Of a DNA stretch of 25,949 nucleotides, positions 16,753-21,864 are shown piece after piece. How positions within the stretch are numbered: the first letter of the stretch is position 1; each line of letters opens with the position of its first letter. Source of the DNA: a virus; IMG/VR virus record IMGVR_UViG_3300023435_000084, positions 1-25,949 of that record, one strand, 5' to 3'. Both the position numbers and the translations under genes were made by a program. A model generated the notes under the pieces. It ran no database searches. It saw nothing but the letters and a program-made list of their open reading frames with translations, and was not told the DNA's origin.

Positions 16753-16781
16753 GTTACAGAGGTAACGATTTTAGTATAGCA
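16753..16781 (-). promoter_or_regulatory. Second leftward extended -10 promoter with downstream dyad
   Basis: The minus strand carries TGCTATACT (16781-16773), an extended -10. Six bases later lies GTTAC-CTCT-GTAAC (16766-16753), a 5-bp inverted repeat. The layout copies the promoter at 16605-16613 with a different dyad sequence. A transcript would run into the terminator at 16696-16727, giving a short RNA with a hairpin at each end. Confidence 0.5.
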
Positions 16782-16872
16782 CGGATTAAGGGGGAGGGGA
16801 AGAGAGAGGCTTACTGAAATTATTAACCTGGCATAATACCCCACAGGTAACGGGTAGGGGTCACCCCGAACT

Positions 16873-16917
16873 TTGACATGTTTTTGAGTGTTAGCTAACA
16901 TTAGCCCACCATGTCAA
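16873..16917 (+). promoter_or_regulatory. Nested concentric dyad overlapping a rightward promoter
   Basis: Outer arms TTGACATG (16873-16880) and CATGTCAA (16910-16917) are perfect inverted repeats centred at 16895. Inside, TGTTAGCTAACA (16889-16900) is a perfect palindrome centred at 16894.5. The left arm supplies a consensus -35 TTGACA, and TAACAT at 16896-16901 is a 17-bp-spaced -10. The palindrome overlaps that -10, as a repressor operator would. The right arm offers TTGACA to the opposite strand. Confidence 0.6.
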
Positions 16918-16935
16918 TACGAACATAATACGAAC
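16916..16935 (+). repeat. Direct repeat AATACGAAC, two copies 11 bp apart
   Basis: AATACGAAC occurs at 16916-16924 and 16927-16935, one helical turn apart, immediately beside the nested dyad. This spacing suits tandem binding of a regulator or an iteron-type initiator, but two short copies could be chance. Confidence 0.4.
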
Positions 16936-17002
16936 TTACGTTTATTAATATACATTAATCCACCTATTGGGGTTTTTTAGCTAACCTTGGGCTATTTATG
17001 AG

Positions 17003-17030
17003 TTGTTACTTGTGGATAACTCACTATAAT
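17003..17030 (+). promoter_or_regulatory. Rightward promoter with a DnaA box in its spacer
   Basis: TTGTTA (17003-17008), 16-bp spacer, then consensus TATAAT (17025-17030). The spacer contains TGTGGATAA (17011-17019), a perfect DnaA box, so DnaA binding would occlude the promoter. A transcript would reach the hairpin at 17098-17120 after about 60-85 nt. Confidence 0.55.
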
Positions 17031-17097
17031 ATGGATTGATATATTATGTTGCTTATTGGGGGGCTATATAATAGCACAAAGCGAGGTATCTGTCAAA

Positions 17098-17120
17098 GTG
17101 GCCTGAGGTTGAGGCCACTA
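17098..17120 (+). terminator. Perfect 8-bp hairpin, possible rightward terminator
   Basis: AGTGGCCT (17098-17105) pairs perfectly with AGGCCACT (17113-17120) around a 7-nt loop, followed by AATTTT. The U-tract is modest, so termination is plausible but not certain. No convincing coding frame spans it. It could end a short RNA started at about 17037. Confidence 0.5.
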
Positions 17121-17248
17121 ATTTTGGTGGCTAAAAAAATATTTTTGACTAATAATGACTAAAGATTGTTAAGCACAAAGGGTTTGAAAAAAAAGCTCTA
17201 AATTGTTCGACCAACTGCCCTTTTATTTAATGTTGGCTAATTATGCTA

Positions 17249-17277
17249 TTGACTTTTGCTTGTTTTCGTTCTATAAT
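17249..17277 (+). promoter_or_regulatory. Strong rightward sigma70-like promoter
   Basis: TTGACT (5/6), 17-bp spacer, TATAAT (6/6). It points toward the early genes but lies 400 bp from the first one, so it would give a long leader that includes the TA tract and the 17410 dyad. Confidence 0.65.
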
Positions 17278-17339
17278 CTCCGTAATTTGTCAATTAAGCT
17301 ACAGTGTAAAAACCCTTATCCTTCTTTAATATTAGTTAA

Positions 17340-17359
17340 TATATATATATATATATATA
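17340..17359. repeat. (TA)10 tract
   Basis: Twenty bases of alternating T and A within a very AT-rich stretch, a candidate duplex-unwinding element between the DnaA boxes and the early genes. It could also be simple slippage sequence. Confidence 0.6.
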
Positions 17360-17409
17360 AAATAGTAACCTAAATATATTAAGACTTTTTATGCGACCCT
17401 GTGATTATG

Positions 17410-17421
17410 GCTAACATTAGC
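17410..17421. repeat. Second copy of dyad GCTAACATTAGC
   Basis: The same 12-mer (GCTAA-CA-TTAGC, an inverted repeat) occurs at 16894-16905, overlapping the nested dyad's -10. Two copies in one control region suggest operators for one regulator. A degenerate half site, GCTAACCTT, lies at 16980-16988. Confidence 0.45.
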
Positions 17422-17551
17422 ACAAGCTGAGCCTAAAAAAGCAATGTAAATTTTAAAAGTGTTTGGAATATCGTTCAGCCTCAAGCCTTAATTTGCTATA
17501 ACATTTAAATTATAATTAACTAACCCCTAAACAACTGCTAATATTGAACAC

Positions 17552-17580
17552 TTGACAAGATAATTTTCGTATGCTATAGT
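17552..17580 (+). promoter_or_regulatory. Main early promoter (consensus -35, extended -10)
   Basis: TTGACA (17552-17557), 17-bp spacer, TGCTATAGT with extended TGC and -10 TATAGT (5/6). It is the best rightward promoter in the window and lies 100 bp before the first early gene. A perfect 14-bp palindrome, TAACTTATAAGTTA (17657-17670), lies downstream in the leader and could be an operator. Confidence 0.7.
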
Positions 17581-17656
17581 TAAATAAGATAGGCCGAACG
17601 ACAAAAAGAGGTTAAGCCATTTCACAAAAAAACGGCACAACAAAAATACTATGTTA

Positions 17657-17670
17657 TAACTTATAAGTTA
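17657..17670. promoter_or_regulatory. Perfect 14-bp palindrome before the first early gene
   Basis: TAACTTATAAGTTA is self-complementary and ends 10 bp before the ATG at 17681. It is a candidate operator or translational hairpin. AT-rich palindromes arise easily by chance. Confidence 0.35.
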
Positions 17671-17680
17671 CAGTATAAAT

Positions 17681-17824
17681 ATGACCTATAATATTACATA
17701 TAAAATACCAAAATATAGACACGCTAGACAATCCTCCCAAACACTACGAAATTTATCCAAAAATGACCTCTCGGATTGGATTGCATGGATAAACTATAAA
17801 AGGGGAACTTACACCATATTTTAA
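17681..17824 (+). CDS. Small early protein, 47 residues
   Basis: ATG at 17681, TAA at 17822-17824. The product has a basic N-terminal half (IPKYRHARQSSQTLRN) and a Trp-rich helix, 'LSDWIAWINYKRG', at 30-42. The composition is protein-like and it is the first gene after the early promoter. A small protein of this shape could bind nucleic acid or a host target. No family recognised. It is below common length cut-offs, so automated annotation may miss it. Confidence 0.5.
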   Translation: MTYNITYKIPKYRHARQSSQTLRNLSKNDLSDWIAWINYKRGTYTIF

Positions 17825-17849
17825 CTCCATTTCAGGAGATTTAAAACCG

Positions 17850-17887
17850 GCGGGCAGAAGTGGGGTATAAACTCCCCACTCACCCGC
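17850..17887 (+). repeat. Intergenic hairpin R1
   Basis: GCGGG (17850-17854) pairs with CCCGC (17883-17887), and AGTGGGG (17859-17865) with CCCCACT (17874-17880), around an 8-nt loop. It sits between two small early genes, 26 bp before the next ATG, and shares its GCGGGCAG head and CCCGCATATA tail with the hairpin at 18079. The inner stems differ, yet each is fully paired. Confidence 0.65.
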
Positions 17888-17912
17888 ATATAATAAAATA
17901 ACATTTAATCAA

Positions 17913-18071
17913 ATGACAAAAAGTTATCAAATCAAAACTTATTTAATTGACTGCGTGGGTTATTCAGATGAGGATTTAAAAGGAGCTAATACAGACGAAT
18001 TAGTCGAATTAGTCGAAAATGAAAAGGAATGCGCTGAATATTTAGAGGTGCCAATGTCTTATTTAAAATAA
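17913..18071 (+). CDS. Small acidic early protein, 52 residues
   Basis: ATG at 17913 preceded by the shared leader TTTAATCAA. Acidic protein with 'GYSDEDLKGANTDELVELVE' at 16-35 and a C-terminal 'AEYLEVPMSYLK'. No cysteine cluster or membrane segment. It lies between hairpins R1 and R2. Function unknown; small acidic early phage proteins often bind host enzymes, but nothing here shows a target. Confidence 0.5.
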   Translation: MTKSYQIKTYLIDCVGYSDEDLKGANTDELVELVENEKECAEYLEVPMSYLK

Positions 18072-18078
18072 ATAAATG

Positions 18079-18119
18079 GCGGGCAGTGAATAGATAACGA
18101 CTTACTTATTCACTCCCGC
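18079..18119 (+). repeat. Intergenic hairpin R2
   Basis: GCGGG (18079-18083) pairs with CCCGC (18115-18119). After a single bulged C, AGTGAATA (18085-18092) pairs perfectly with TATTCACT (18107-18114), loop 14 nt. The next ATG follows 11 bp later. Same outer stem and 3' flank as R1 with a different inner stem, so structure is kept while sequence changes. Confidence 0.65.
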
Positions 18120-18130
18120 ATATATATATT

Positions 18131-18247
18131 ATGAGTACAATTCAAAAACAAAACCAAATCAAATCATTTTACAAATTAAATAAACTAACTGCCCTGATAC
18201 TGCTATTACTAGCCGGCGCGGTGGTGGTAATAAATTTATGGAGTTAA
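18131..18247 (+). CDS. Single-span membrane microprotein, 38 residues
   Basis: Basic N-terminus (residues 1-18, KQNQIKSFYKLNK) then a hydrophobic segment LTALILLLLAGAVVVINLW at 19-37 long enough to span the membrane. The TAA overlaps the next gene's start by 10 bp, suggesting coupling. The topology would be cytoplasmic N-terminus by the positive-inside rule. It could be an early membrane modifier or superinfection-exclusion peptide. No family recognised. Confidence 0.5.
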   Translation: MSTIQKQNQIKSFYKLNKLTALILLLLAGAVVVINLWS

Positions 18248-18417
18248 CAAAAGAACAACACGCTAACAATGTAAAAAGTTTAATGTTAAACAAGACAGAC
18301 GCGGTATATAATGCAATTTTAAGAGGTGATGACCCGCGCGACTGTAAAGAATTTCAACTTTATTTAAAGAAAACAAACGATTATTTGAATAAACATCAAT
18401 TAATCAAAACCGATTAA
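18238..18417 (+). CDS. Small early protein, 59 residues
   Basis: ATG at 18238, within the end of the membrane microprotein gene. Helical protein with 'MLNKTDAVYNAILRGDDPRD' and a C-terminal 'LYLKKTNDYLNKHQ'. Its stop codon lies at the base of hairpin R3. No motif or family recognised. Coding is supported by composition, the overlap-coupled start and its fit between neighbouring genes. Confidence 0.5.
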   Translation: MELTKEQHANNVKSLMLNKTDAVYNAILRGDDPRDCKEFQLYLKKTNDYLNKHQLIKTD

Positions 18418-18469
18418 ACCCTAACACGGAGCAGTCCCAGACAATAAGCGACTGCTCAAGTTAGAGTTT
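18416..18469 (+). repeat. Intergenic hairpin R3
   Basis: Outer helix 18416-18425 with 18460-18469 (9 of 10 pairs, one C-A mismatch), internal loop, then GAGCAGTC (18429-18436) paired with GACTGCTC (18450-18457), loop 13 nt. It begins in the upstream stop codon. The next gene starts 65 bp later; that stretch contains a weak TCAC-ATAA-GTGA hairpin and nothing else clear. Confidence 0.6.
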
Positions 18470-18534
18470 AACTAATAATGCGAGCGTCGGCAGTACTCAC
18501 ATAAGTGAACAAACACCAGACCGCAAACAATTAA

Positions 18535-18933
18535 ATGACAAAAGAAAAAAAGTATTTTATCGCTGATTTTTACACATCACCCGAGGAAATACAACAAAGA
18601 AAAGACCAAATTGATAGACAAATGGCAAGCGTGCTAAAAACAATCAAACAAGGCAAAATTTATGCCACAGTTACAAGTGTTAGCCGTTCGGGTATGTCAA
18701 GGCGAATTCTATTTTTTAGAGTTACCAAGGGCAGCATAGAACGAATAACACCCCAAATCGCGTGGTTATACGGAGCAGTTACACCTGGGAAATATAACCA
18801 AGGCGGAAAAGAACTAATTGAAGATGGTTTACAAGTTAGCGGTTGTGGTATGGATATGATTTTTCATACTCTATACAATTGTATGCCGAACAAGCAAGCA
18901 AGCAAATGGCGTCAAAATTATAAAACCTTATAA
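18535..18933 (+). CDS. Conserved phage early protein of unknown function
   Basis: 132 residues. The combination VSRSGMSRRI (about 49-58) and GCGMDMIFHTLYN (about 103-115) is the signature of a small protein widespread in phages and usually annotated as hypothetical, with the pattern 'vSrSGMsR...GcGMDMgFhlvy'. No enzymatic assignment is known to me. The N-terminal 45 residues are basic and helical. It is the largest of the early small genes and starts without a Shine-Dalgarno, after AACAATTAA. Confidence 0.75.
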   Translation: MTKEKKYFIADFYTSPEEIQQRKDQIDRQMASVLKTIKQGKIYATVTSVSRSGMSRRILFFRVTKGSIERITPQIAWLYGAVTPGKYNQGGKELIEDGLQVSGCGMDMIFHTLYNCMPNKQASKWRQNYKTL

Positions 18934-18948
18934 ATTAAATTTAAGTAT

Positions 18949-19131
18949 ATGTTATTAGAAATTTTATTTACGGAGTTAAGACACGACAAAAACCTAAAAT
19001 CTTTTTTAGGGGATATTGTTAAAAAAGTAAATGCAACAATAGAAATTAGGAACGAAGAGGATAAAATTGTCATAACAGGTGGCAGTAAAGATATAAAAGA
19101 CACCCTAACAATATTTTACCGTAACATCTAA
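18949..19131 (+). CDS. Small early protein, 60 residues
   Basis: Starts 15 bp after the preceding gene and ends just before hairpin R4. The sequence alternates helix and strand ('LFTELRHDKNLKSFLGDIVKK' then 'NATIEIRNEEDKIVITGG'), suggesting a compact alpha/beta fold. No motif recognised. An opposite-strand frame over the same bases is a weaker candidate. Function unknown. Confidence 0.5.
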   Translation: MLLEILFTELRHDKNLKSFLGDIVKKVNATIEIRNEEDKIVITGGSKDIKDTLTIFYRNI

Positions 19132-19190
19132 ATTAACCCCTCACCCCGTGGCTATCACATAAAACTGGTAGCCACTAGCGAGTAGTTAAT
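19132..19190 (+). repeat. Intergenic hairpin R4
   Basis: Outer ATTAAC (19132-19137) pairs with GTTAAT (19185-19190), with an extra CTC/GAG step inside. The core GTGGCTA (19148-19154) pairs perfectly with TAGCCAC (19169-19175), loop 14 nt. It is followed by TAATAAATTAAATATAATCAAATG, which matches the 3' flank of R5 and starts the next gene. Confidence 0.65.
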
Positions 19191-19207
19191 AAATTAAATA
19201 TAATCAA

Positions 19208-19363
19208 ATGGCAAATGACATTGACTTATGGCGCGATATTGAAGATGTAGAGAAACTTATAAGGTGGTCTATAAGAGATAAGGATAAAATACTAGAGAAA
19301 CTTTATAGAAAAGAGCATAAAAAATTAATGAGTAATTTTCAAGCTGTTTACATTAATAGTTAA
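19208..19363 (+). CDS. Small early protein, 51 residues
   Basis: ATG at 19208 in the shared leader ATAATCAAATG. Charged helical protein ('WRDIEDVEKLIRWSIRDKDK' then 'ILEKLYRKEHKKLM'). Its stop codon TAA (19361-19363) forms the first arm of hairpin R5. No family recognised. The conserved leader and position between two R elements support a real gene. Confidence 0.5.
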   Translation: MANDIDLWRDIEDVEKLIRWSIRDKDKILEKLYRKEHKKLMSNFQAVYINS

Positions 19364-19430
19364 CCCCTAACCCTCAACCACAAAGGCGACAAGCCATTTC
19401 TGCCCTTGTGGTTCTGGGCTAGTGATTAAT
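19360..19430 (+). repeat. Intergenic hairpin R5 with conserved loop
   Basis: AACCACAAAGG (19376-19386) pairs with CCTTGTGGTT (19404-19413) with one bulged A. Outside it, CCC (19371-19373) pairs with GGG (19416-19418), CTA with TAG, and TTAA (19360-19363) with TTAA (19426-19429). The 17-nt loop contains ACAAGCCATTTCT, which is identical in R6 although the stems differ. The next gene's leader follows directly. Confidence 0.72.
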
Positions 19431-19447
19431 AAATTAAACATAATCAA

Positions 19448-19642
19448 ATGACTAATAAAACAGCTTTATGTGTTGCTTGCCTTGATGAATTTGAGCAAGA
19501 CAGGGATTTGCAATTATGTGATAATTGCATAACTAAATATGATACCGACAAAATATGGAAAGACCACGACGAAAACAAAATTGATATTCTTGATGTTAAC
19601 GAGAATATTCAATTATTAAATGAGTATATGTTAAATAACTAA
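19448..19642 (+). CDS. Small zinc-ribbon protein, 64 residues
   Basis: Starts MTNKTALCVACLDEF. Two CxxC pairs (Cys8/Cys11 and Cys24/Cys27) separated by 12 residues form a probable zinc ribbon or treble-clef knuckle. The C-terminal half is acidic helix. The ATG sits in the shared ATAATCAAATG leader after R5. Such small zinc proteins often bind nucleic acid or host polymerase. The zinc site is read from the sequence; the role is inference. Confidence 0.6.
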   Translation: MTNKTALCVACLDEFEQDRDLQLCDNCITKYDTDKIWKDHDENKIDILDVNENIQLLNEYMLNN

Positions 19643-19652
19643 ACATAATCAA

Positions 19653-19829
19653 ATGACTAAACAATCAATCAAAAAAAGACTTGCCTATTTAAGACAAGAG
19701 ATTGAAGCCGAACGTATAAGCCAAGGCGAAATCCTTGAATTACAAGGCTTAGCCGAACACATAGACGCGGGCGACACTCTGCTTTTAGAGTGGGCTTTAG
19801 TCCCTGAGTTTAACGGATACTTAGATTAA
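19653..19829 (+). CDS. Conserved small phage protein, 58 residues
   Basis: ATG at 19653 in the shared ATAATCAAATG leader, 10 bp after the preceding stop. The sequence 'RISQGEILELQGLAEHIDAG' followed by DTLLLEWALVPEF matches a short protein type found in many phages, typically 'ISygEl.eLq.La..I..gD..LlEwAgvpE', without assigned function. The strong family pattern makes coding secure although it is short. Confidence 0.7.
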   Translation: MTKQSIKKRLAYLRQEIEAERISQGEILELQGLAEHIDAGDTLLLEWALVPEFNGYLD

Positions 19830-19852
19830 TTTAATAAATTAAACATAAAACT

Positions 19853-20431
19853 ATGTCATCGACAAATCGTGGCTATGACCGCCATAAATCAGACTACTAC
19901 ATCACGCCCTTACAACCAATCAAGGAGTTTTTATCTGTATTTTTATTGGATGAAAATATAACGAGGCCAGACCGTTTAATTTGGCTTGACCCTTGCTCTG
20001 GTGGTGATAAAAATAATCCAATGAGTTACCCGACTGTTATTAAGGAAGAATTCGACCCGTTAATAATGACAATCGATATTCGGGAAGATAGTTTAGCTGA
20101 GTTAAAGGCTGATTATTTGCTAGAAGAAATCAAAGCGCCTAAGCCGGATATAATTATAACTAATCCGCCTTTTCATCTAGCTAAGGAAATTATAACTAAG
20201 GCGCTGGATGATGTTGGCAATGGTAGATATGTGATTATGCTTTTACGGCTTAATTTTTGGGGAAGTAAAGACCGCAATCAGTGGTTAAAGGATAATATGC
20301 CAAAGTATTGTTATATTCATGGCTTTCCTAGGATGTCTTTCACTAAAGACGGTGGCACTGACTCAATCGAGTATGCCCATTTTGTTTGGCAAAAGGGAAC
20401 CAATAAAAATACAAAAATAATATTACTTTAA
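19853..20431 (+). CDS. DNA adenine methyltransferase-like protein
   Basis: 192 residues. WLDPCSGG at 44-51 fits motif I (SAM-binding, D-P-x-x-G), an acidic strand TIDIRED at 73-79 fits the ribose-binding region, and NPPF at 104-107 is the catalytic motif IV of amino-methyltransferases. 'IMLLRLNFWGSKDRNQWL' and 'EYAHFVWQ' are typical of short phage methyltransferase-like proteins. Motif I is slightly degenerate and no target-recognition domain is present. It may methylate adenine to evade restriction. It is the last gene before hairpin R6. Confidence 0.75.
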   Translation: MSSTNRGYDRHKSDYYITPLQPIKEFLSVFLLDENITRPDRLIWLDPCSGGDKNNPMSYPTVIKEEFDPLIMTIDIREDSLAELKADYLLEEIKAPKPDIIITNPPFHLAKEIITKALDDVGNGRYVIMLLRLNFWGSKDRNQWLKDNMPKYCYIHGFPRMSFTKDGGTDSIEYAHFVWQKGTNKNTKIILL

Positions 20432-20498
20432 CCCTTAACCCTCACCTAAGACGGCTAACAAGCCATTTCTACCGTCTTAGAGATGGGCTAGTGATTAA
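20428..20498 (+). repeat. Intergenic hairpin R6 with the same loop as R5
   Basis: CTAAGACGG (20446-20454) pairs perfectly with CCGTCTTAG (20472-20480). The 17-nt loop contains ACAAGCCATTTCT, identical to R5. Outer CCC/GGG (20439-20441 with 20485-20487) and TTAA/TTAA (20428-20431 with 20495-20498) are also as in R5, as is the 3' flank GGGCTAGTGATTAATAAATT. The variable stem and constant loop suggest selection on RNA shape. Confidence 0.72.
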
Positions 20499-20523
20499 TA
20501 AATTGCCCGCACATTTAAAATTT

Positions 20524-20739
20524 ATGGATAAATTATTTATTATTGAATATTGCGATCAAGGCACTTCCTGGTATTGGGCAAAAAATAAAGAGGAAGCTAA
20601 AAAGCAAGCCTTAGAAACAGATGAAGCCACAGAATATGCCTTAGAAGAAGCAGAAATCTGGTGCATAGATGAAGCCATAAACAAACAAGAACTAAAAGAA
20701 CGCCTTGACAGGTACATTAATAAACCATTAAATAAATAA
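20524..20739 (+). CDS. Small acidic early protein, 71 residues
   Basis: The ATG at 20524 is preferred. A GTG at 20491 is in frame but lies inside the conserved 3' flank of R6, which is non-coding in the other copies. The protein begins MDKLFIIEYCDQGTSWYWA and continues as an acidic helix (AKNKEEAKKQALETDEA). The pattern of a short beta start, Trp-rich turn and helix resembles small phage proteins of unknown role. A large terminator follows. Confidence 0.6.
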   Translation: MDKLFIIEYCDQGTSWYWAKNKEEAKKQALETDEATEYALEEAEIWCIDEAINKQELKERLDRYINKPLNK

Positions 20740-20761
20740 TAACAACACTCTTTTATTACTC

Positions 20762-20838
20762 CCACGCGTAAGCGTGGCACTACTAAAACACTGTTAACTT
20801 TACTTTAAGCGGGCAAGTAAAGCAGACAGTGTTTTTTT
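20762..20838 (+). terminator. Large two-part terminator after the early small genes
   Basis: First hairpin: CCACGC (20762-20767), GTAA tetraloop of GNRA type, GCGTGG (20772-20777). Second hairpin: AAAACACTG (20785-20793) pairs with CAGTGTTTT (20827-20835), and inside it CTTTACTT (20798-20805) with AAGTAAAG (20815-20822). The run of T continues to 20838. This is the strongest terminator in the window and closes the early unit before the transglycosylase gene. Confidence 0.85.
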
Positions 20839-20895
20839 ATTAAAAAATAACTCATTGAAATAAAAACAAAAATAAAAAATTAACAATTAAACAAA

Positions 20896-21474
20896 ATGAA
20901 AAAACTTACAAAAATGCTATTTTCAAGCATTATCAAACAAAGTAAAAACGATTTGCCGTTTACAGCAAGAGAAGGGCAAATGGTTAAATGGTTTATAAAA
21001 TTCCAAATCCTTACACTGGTTATTATATCAGCATGGATTTATCCATTAATCACGCTAAATAGCCACATAACAAGCTACAATCAATTAATTAAGGAGAATG
21101 TAAGCTTGCGGACTAAAAACAGCGTGGCGACCACCAAGAGAAGGATTTTAACACCAGAAATTCCGGGAATACAGGTAAAAAGCGTCAAAAAAACTCCTGA
21201 TCAAGTAAAAGATGAAATTCAGTTAATTGCGGAGGAACATAACTTTCCCTGGATAGATTATCTTTTGCGGTTAGCCGGGTGTGAAAGTGAATTTAATTCA
21301 GAGGTGAGAGGTAAAATAGATAAAAGAGATAGAGGTGTTTTTCAGATTAATTCTTATTGGCATAGTGAAGTGTCAGACGAATGCGCGTTTAACGTCCGGT
21401 GTGCGACAGAGTGGACTATGTGGAGAATTGAGAGCGGACACCAAAACGAATGGATTTGTGACAAATTAATTTAA
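20896..21474 (+). CDS. Membrane-anchored lytic transglycosylase (SLT-like), probable cell-wall lysis or entry enzyme
   Basis: 192 residues. A basic N-terminus and a single hydrophobic segment (about 37-55) anchor it in the inner membrane. The lysozyme-like domain runs from about 105 to 192, with catalytic Glu130 in GCESEFN, then DRGVFQIN (145-152), the usual second SLT motif, and a final 'TEWTMWRIESGHQNEW'. It should cleave murein glycan strands. It lies in its own unit between a terminator and the replication genes, not beside the late genes, so a role other than timed lysis is possible. No holin is adjacent. Confidence 0.83.
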   Translation: MKKLTKMLFSSIIKQSKNDLPFTAREGQMVKWFIKFQILTLVIISAWIYPLITLNSHITSYNQLIKENVSLRTKNSVATTKRRILTPEIPGIQVKSVKKTPDQVKDEIQLIAEEHNFPWIDYLLRLAGCESEFNSEVRGKIDKRDRGVFQINSYWHSEVSDECAFNVRCATEWTMWRIESGHQNEWICDKLI

Positions 21475-21487
21475 TAATAATAAAACC

Positions 21488-21751
21488 ATGCTTATCAAAA
21501 CAGAATTAACCCGGGCCGCGATAGATCACATCTTATTATGGGCCACAGGTTATCGAAACAAATTTAGATGGACAAAACATGACACTAATTTAACAAACGT
21601 GCTTCACTTAATAAAGAAGCAAGTTGGTCGCAGGGCTTACAATAAGCAAAAAATTAAAGAGTTAATAGGTGATGATGTATCAAAAGAAAAACTACAGGAA
21701 ATAATAAAAATAGTAGATGAGGCACCAATAACATTGCGATTAAAGAAATAG
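21488..21751 (+). CDS. Hypothetical basic protein, 87 residues
   Basis: Starts 13 bp after the transglycosylase stop. Helical, Lys-rich, with 'ELTRAAIDHILLWATGYRNK' and a C-terminal DEAPITLRLKK. No motif or family recognised. It closes the unit before the 330-bp region upstream of the helicase. A nucleic-acid-binding role is possible from its charge only. Confidence 0.55.
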   Translation: MLIKTELTRAAIDHILLWATGYRNKFRWTKHDTNLTNVLHLIKKQVGRRAYNKQKIKELIGDDVSKEKLQEIIKIVDEAPITLRLKK

Positions 21752-21771
21752 TTATTAAGGTTCCTCACAGC

Positions 21772-21780
21772 TTATCCACA
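21772..21780 (+). promoter_or_regulatory. DnaA box upstream of the helicase gene
   Basis: TTATCCACA, exact consensus, 21 bp after the preceding stop. It lies near a 14-bp tandem repeat and a 20-bp inverted repeat, which together suggest an origin in the 21.75-22.08 kb gap. Confidence 0.6.
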
Positions 21781-21810
21781 TTAAAAAATCAAGATCTTTA
21801 CAAAAAAAAC

Positions 21811-21838
21811 TAAACTATAATTTGTAAACTGTAGTTTG
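21811..21838 (+). repeat. 14-bp tandem repeat, two copies
   Basis: TAAACTATAATTTG (21811-21824) is followed directly by TAAACTGTAGTTTG (21825-21838), 12 of 14 identical. It also contains an AAACTA...TAGTTT dyad. It could be an iteron pair or an operator. The -10-like TATAAT inside the first copy has no good -35. Confidence 0.5.
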
Positions 21839-21864
21839 TTAAATGTTAGCACTTTTTTATAGTA

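Larger units (their letters stand above)
16902..17680. other. Non-coding control region between the two gene blocks
   Basis: No convincing gene is seen over about 780 bp. It contains the direct repeat at 16916, a DnaA-box promoter at 17003, the hairpin at 17098, promoters at 17249 and 17552, the (TA)10 tract and a GCTAACATTAGC dyad. AAGCCATTTC (17614-17623) matches the loop of R5/R6. The dense regulatory sites and divergent transcription on either side mark it as the switch and possibly the origin. Confidence 0.7.

Noticed and set aside
16575-16901. Minus-strand 108-codon open frame
   Set aside because: It spans a terminator, two promoters with dyads and a DnaA box; composition is not protein-like.
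17047-17160. Short plus-strand frame of about 38 codons
   Set aside because: It runs through the perfect hairpin at 17098-17120 and has no ribosome site or recognisable sequence.
20491-20523. GTG start extending the 71-residue gene by 11 codons
   Set aside because: The segment is the 3' flank of hairpin R6, which is non-coding in R5; the ATG at 20524 fits better.
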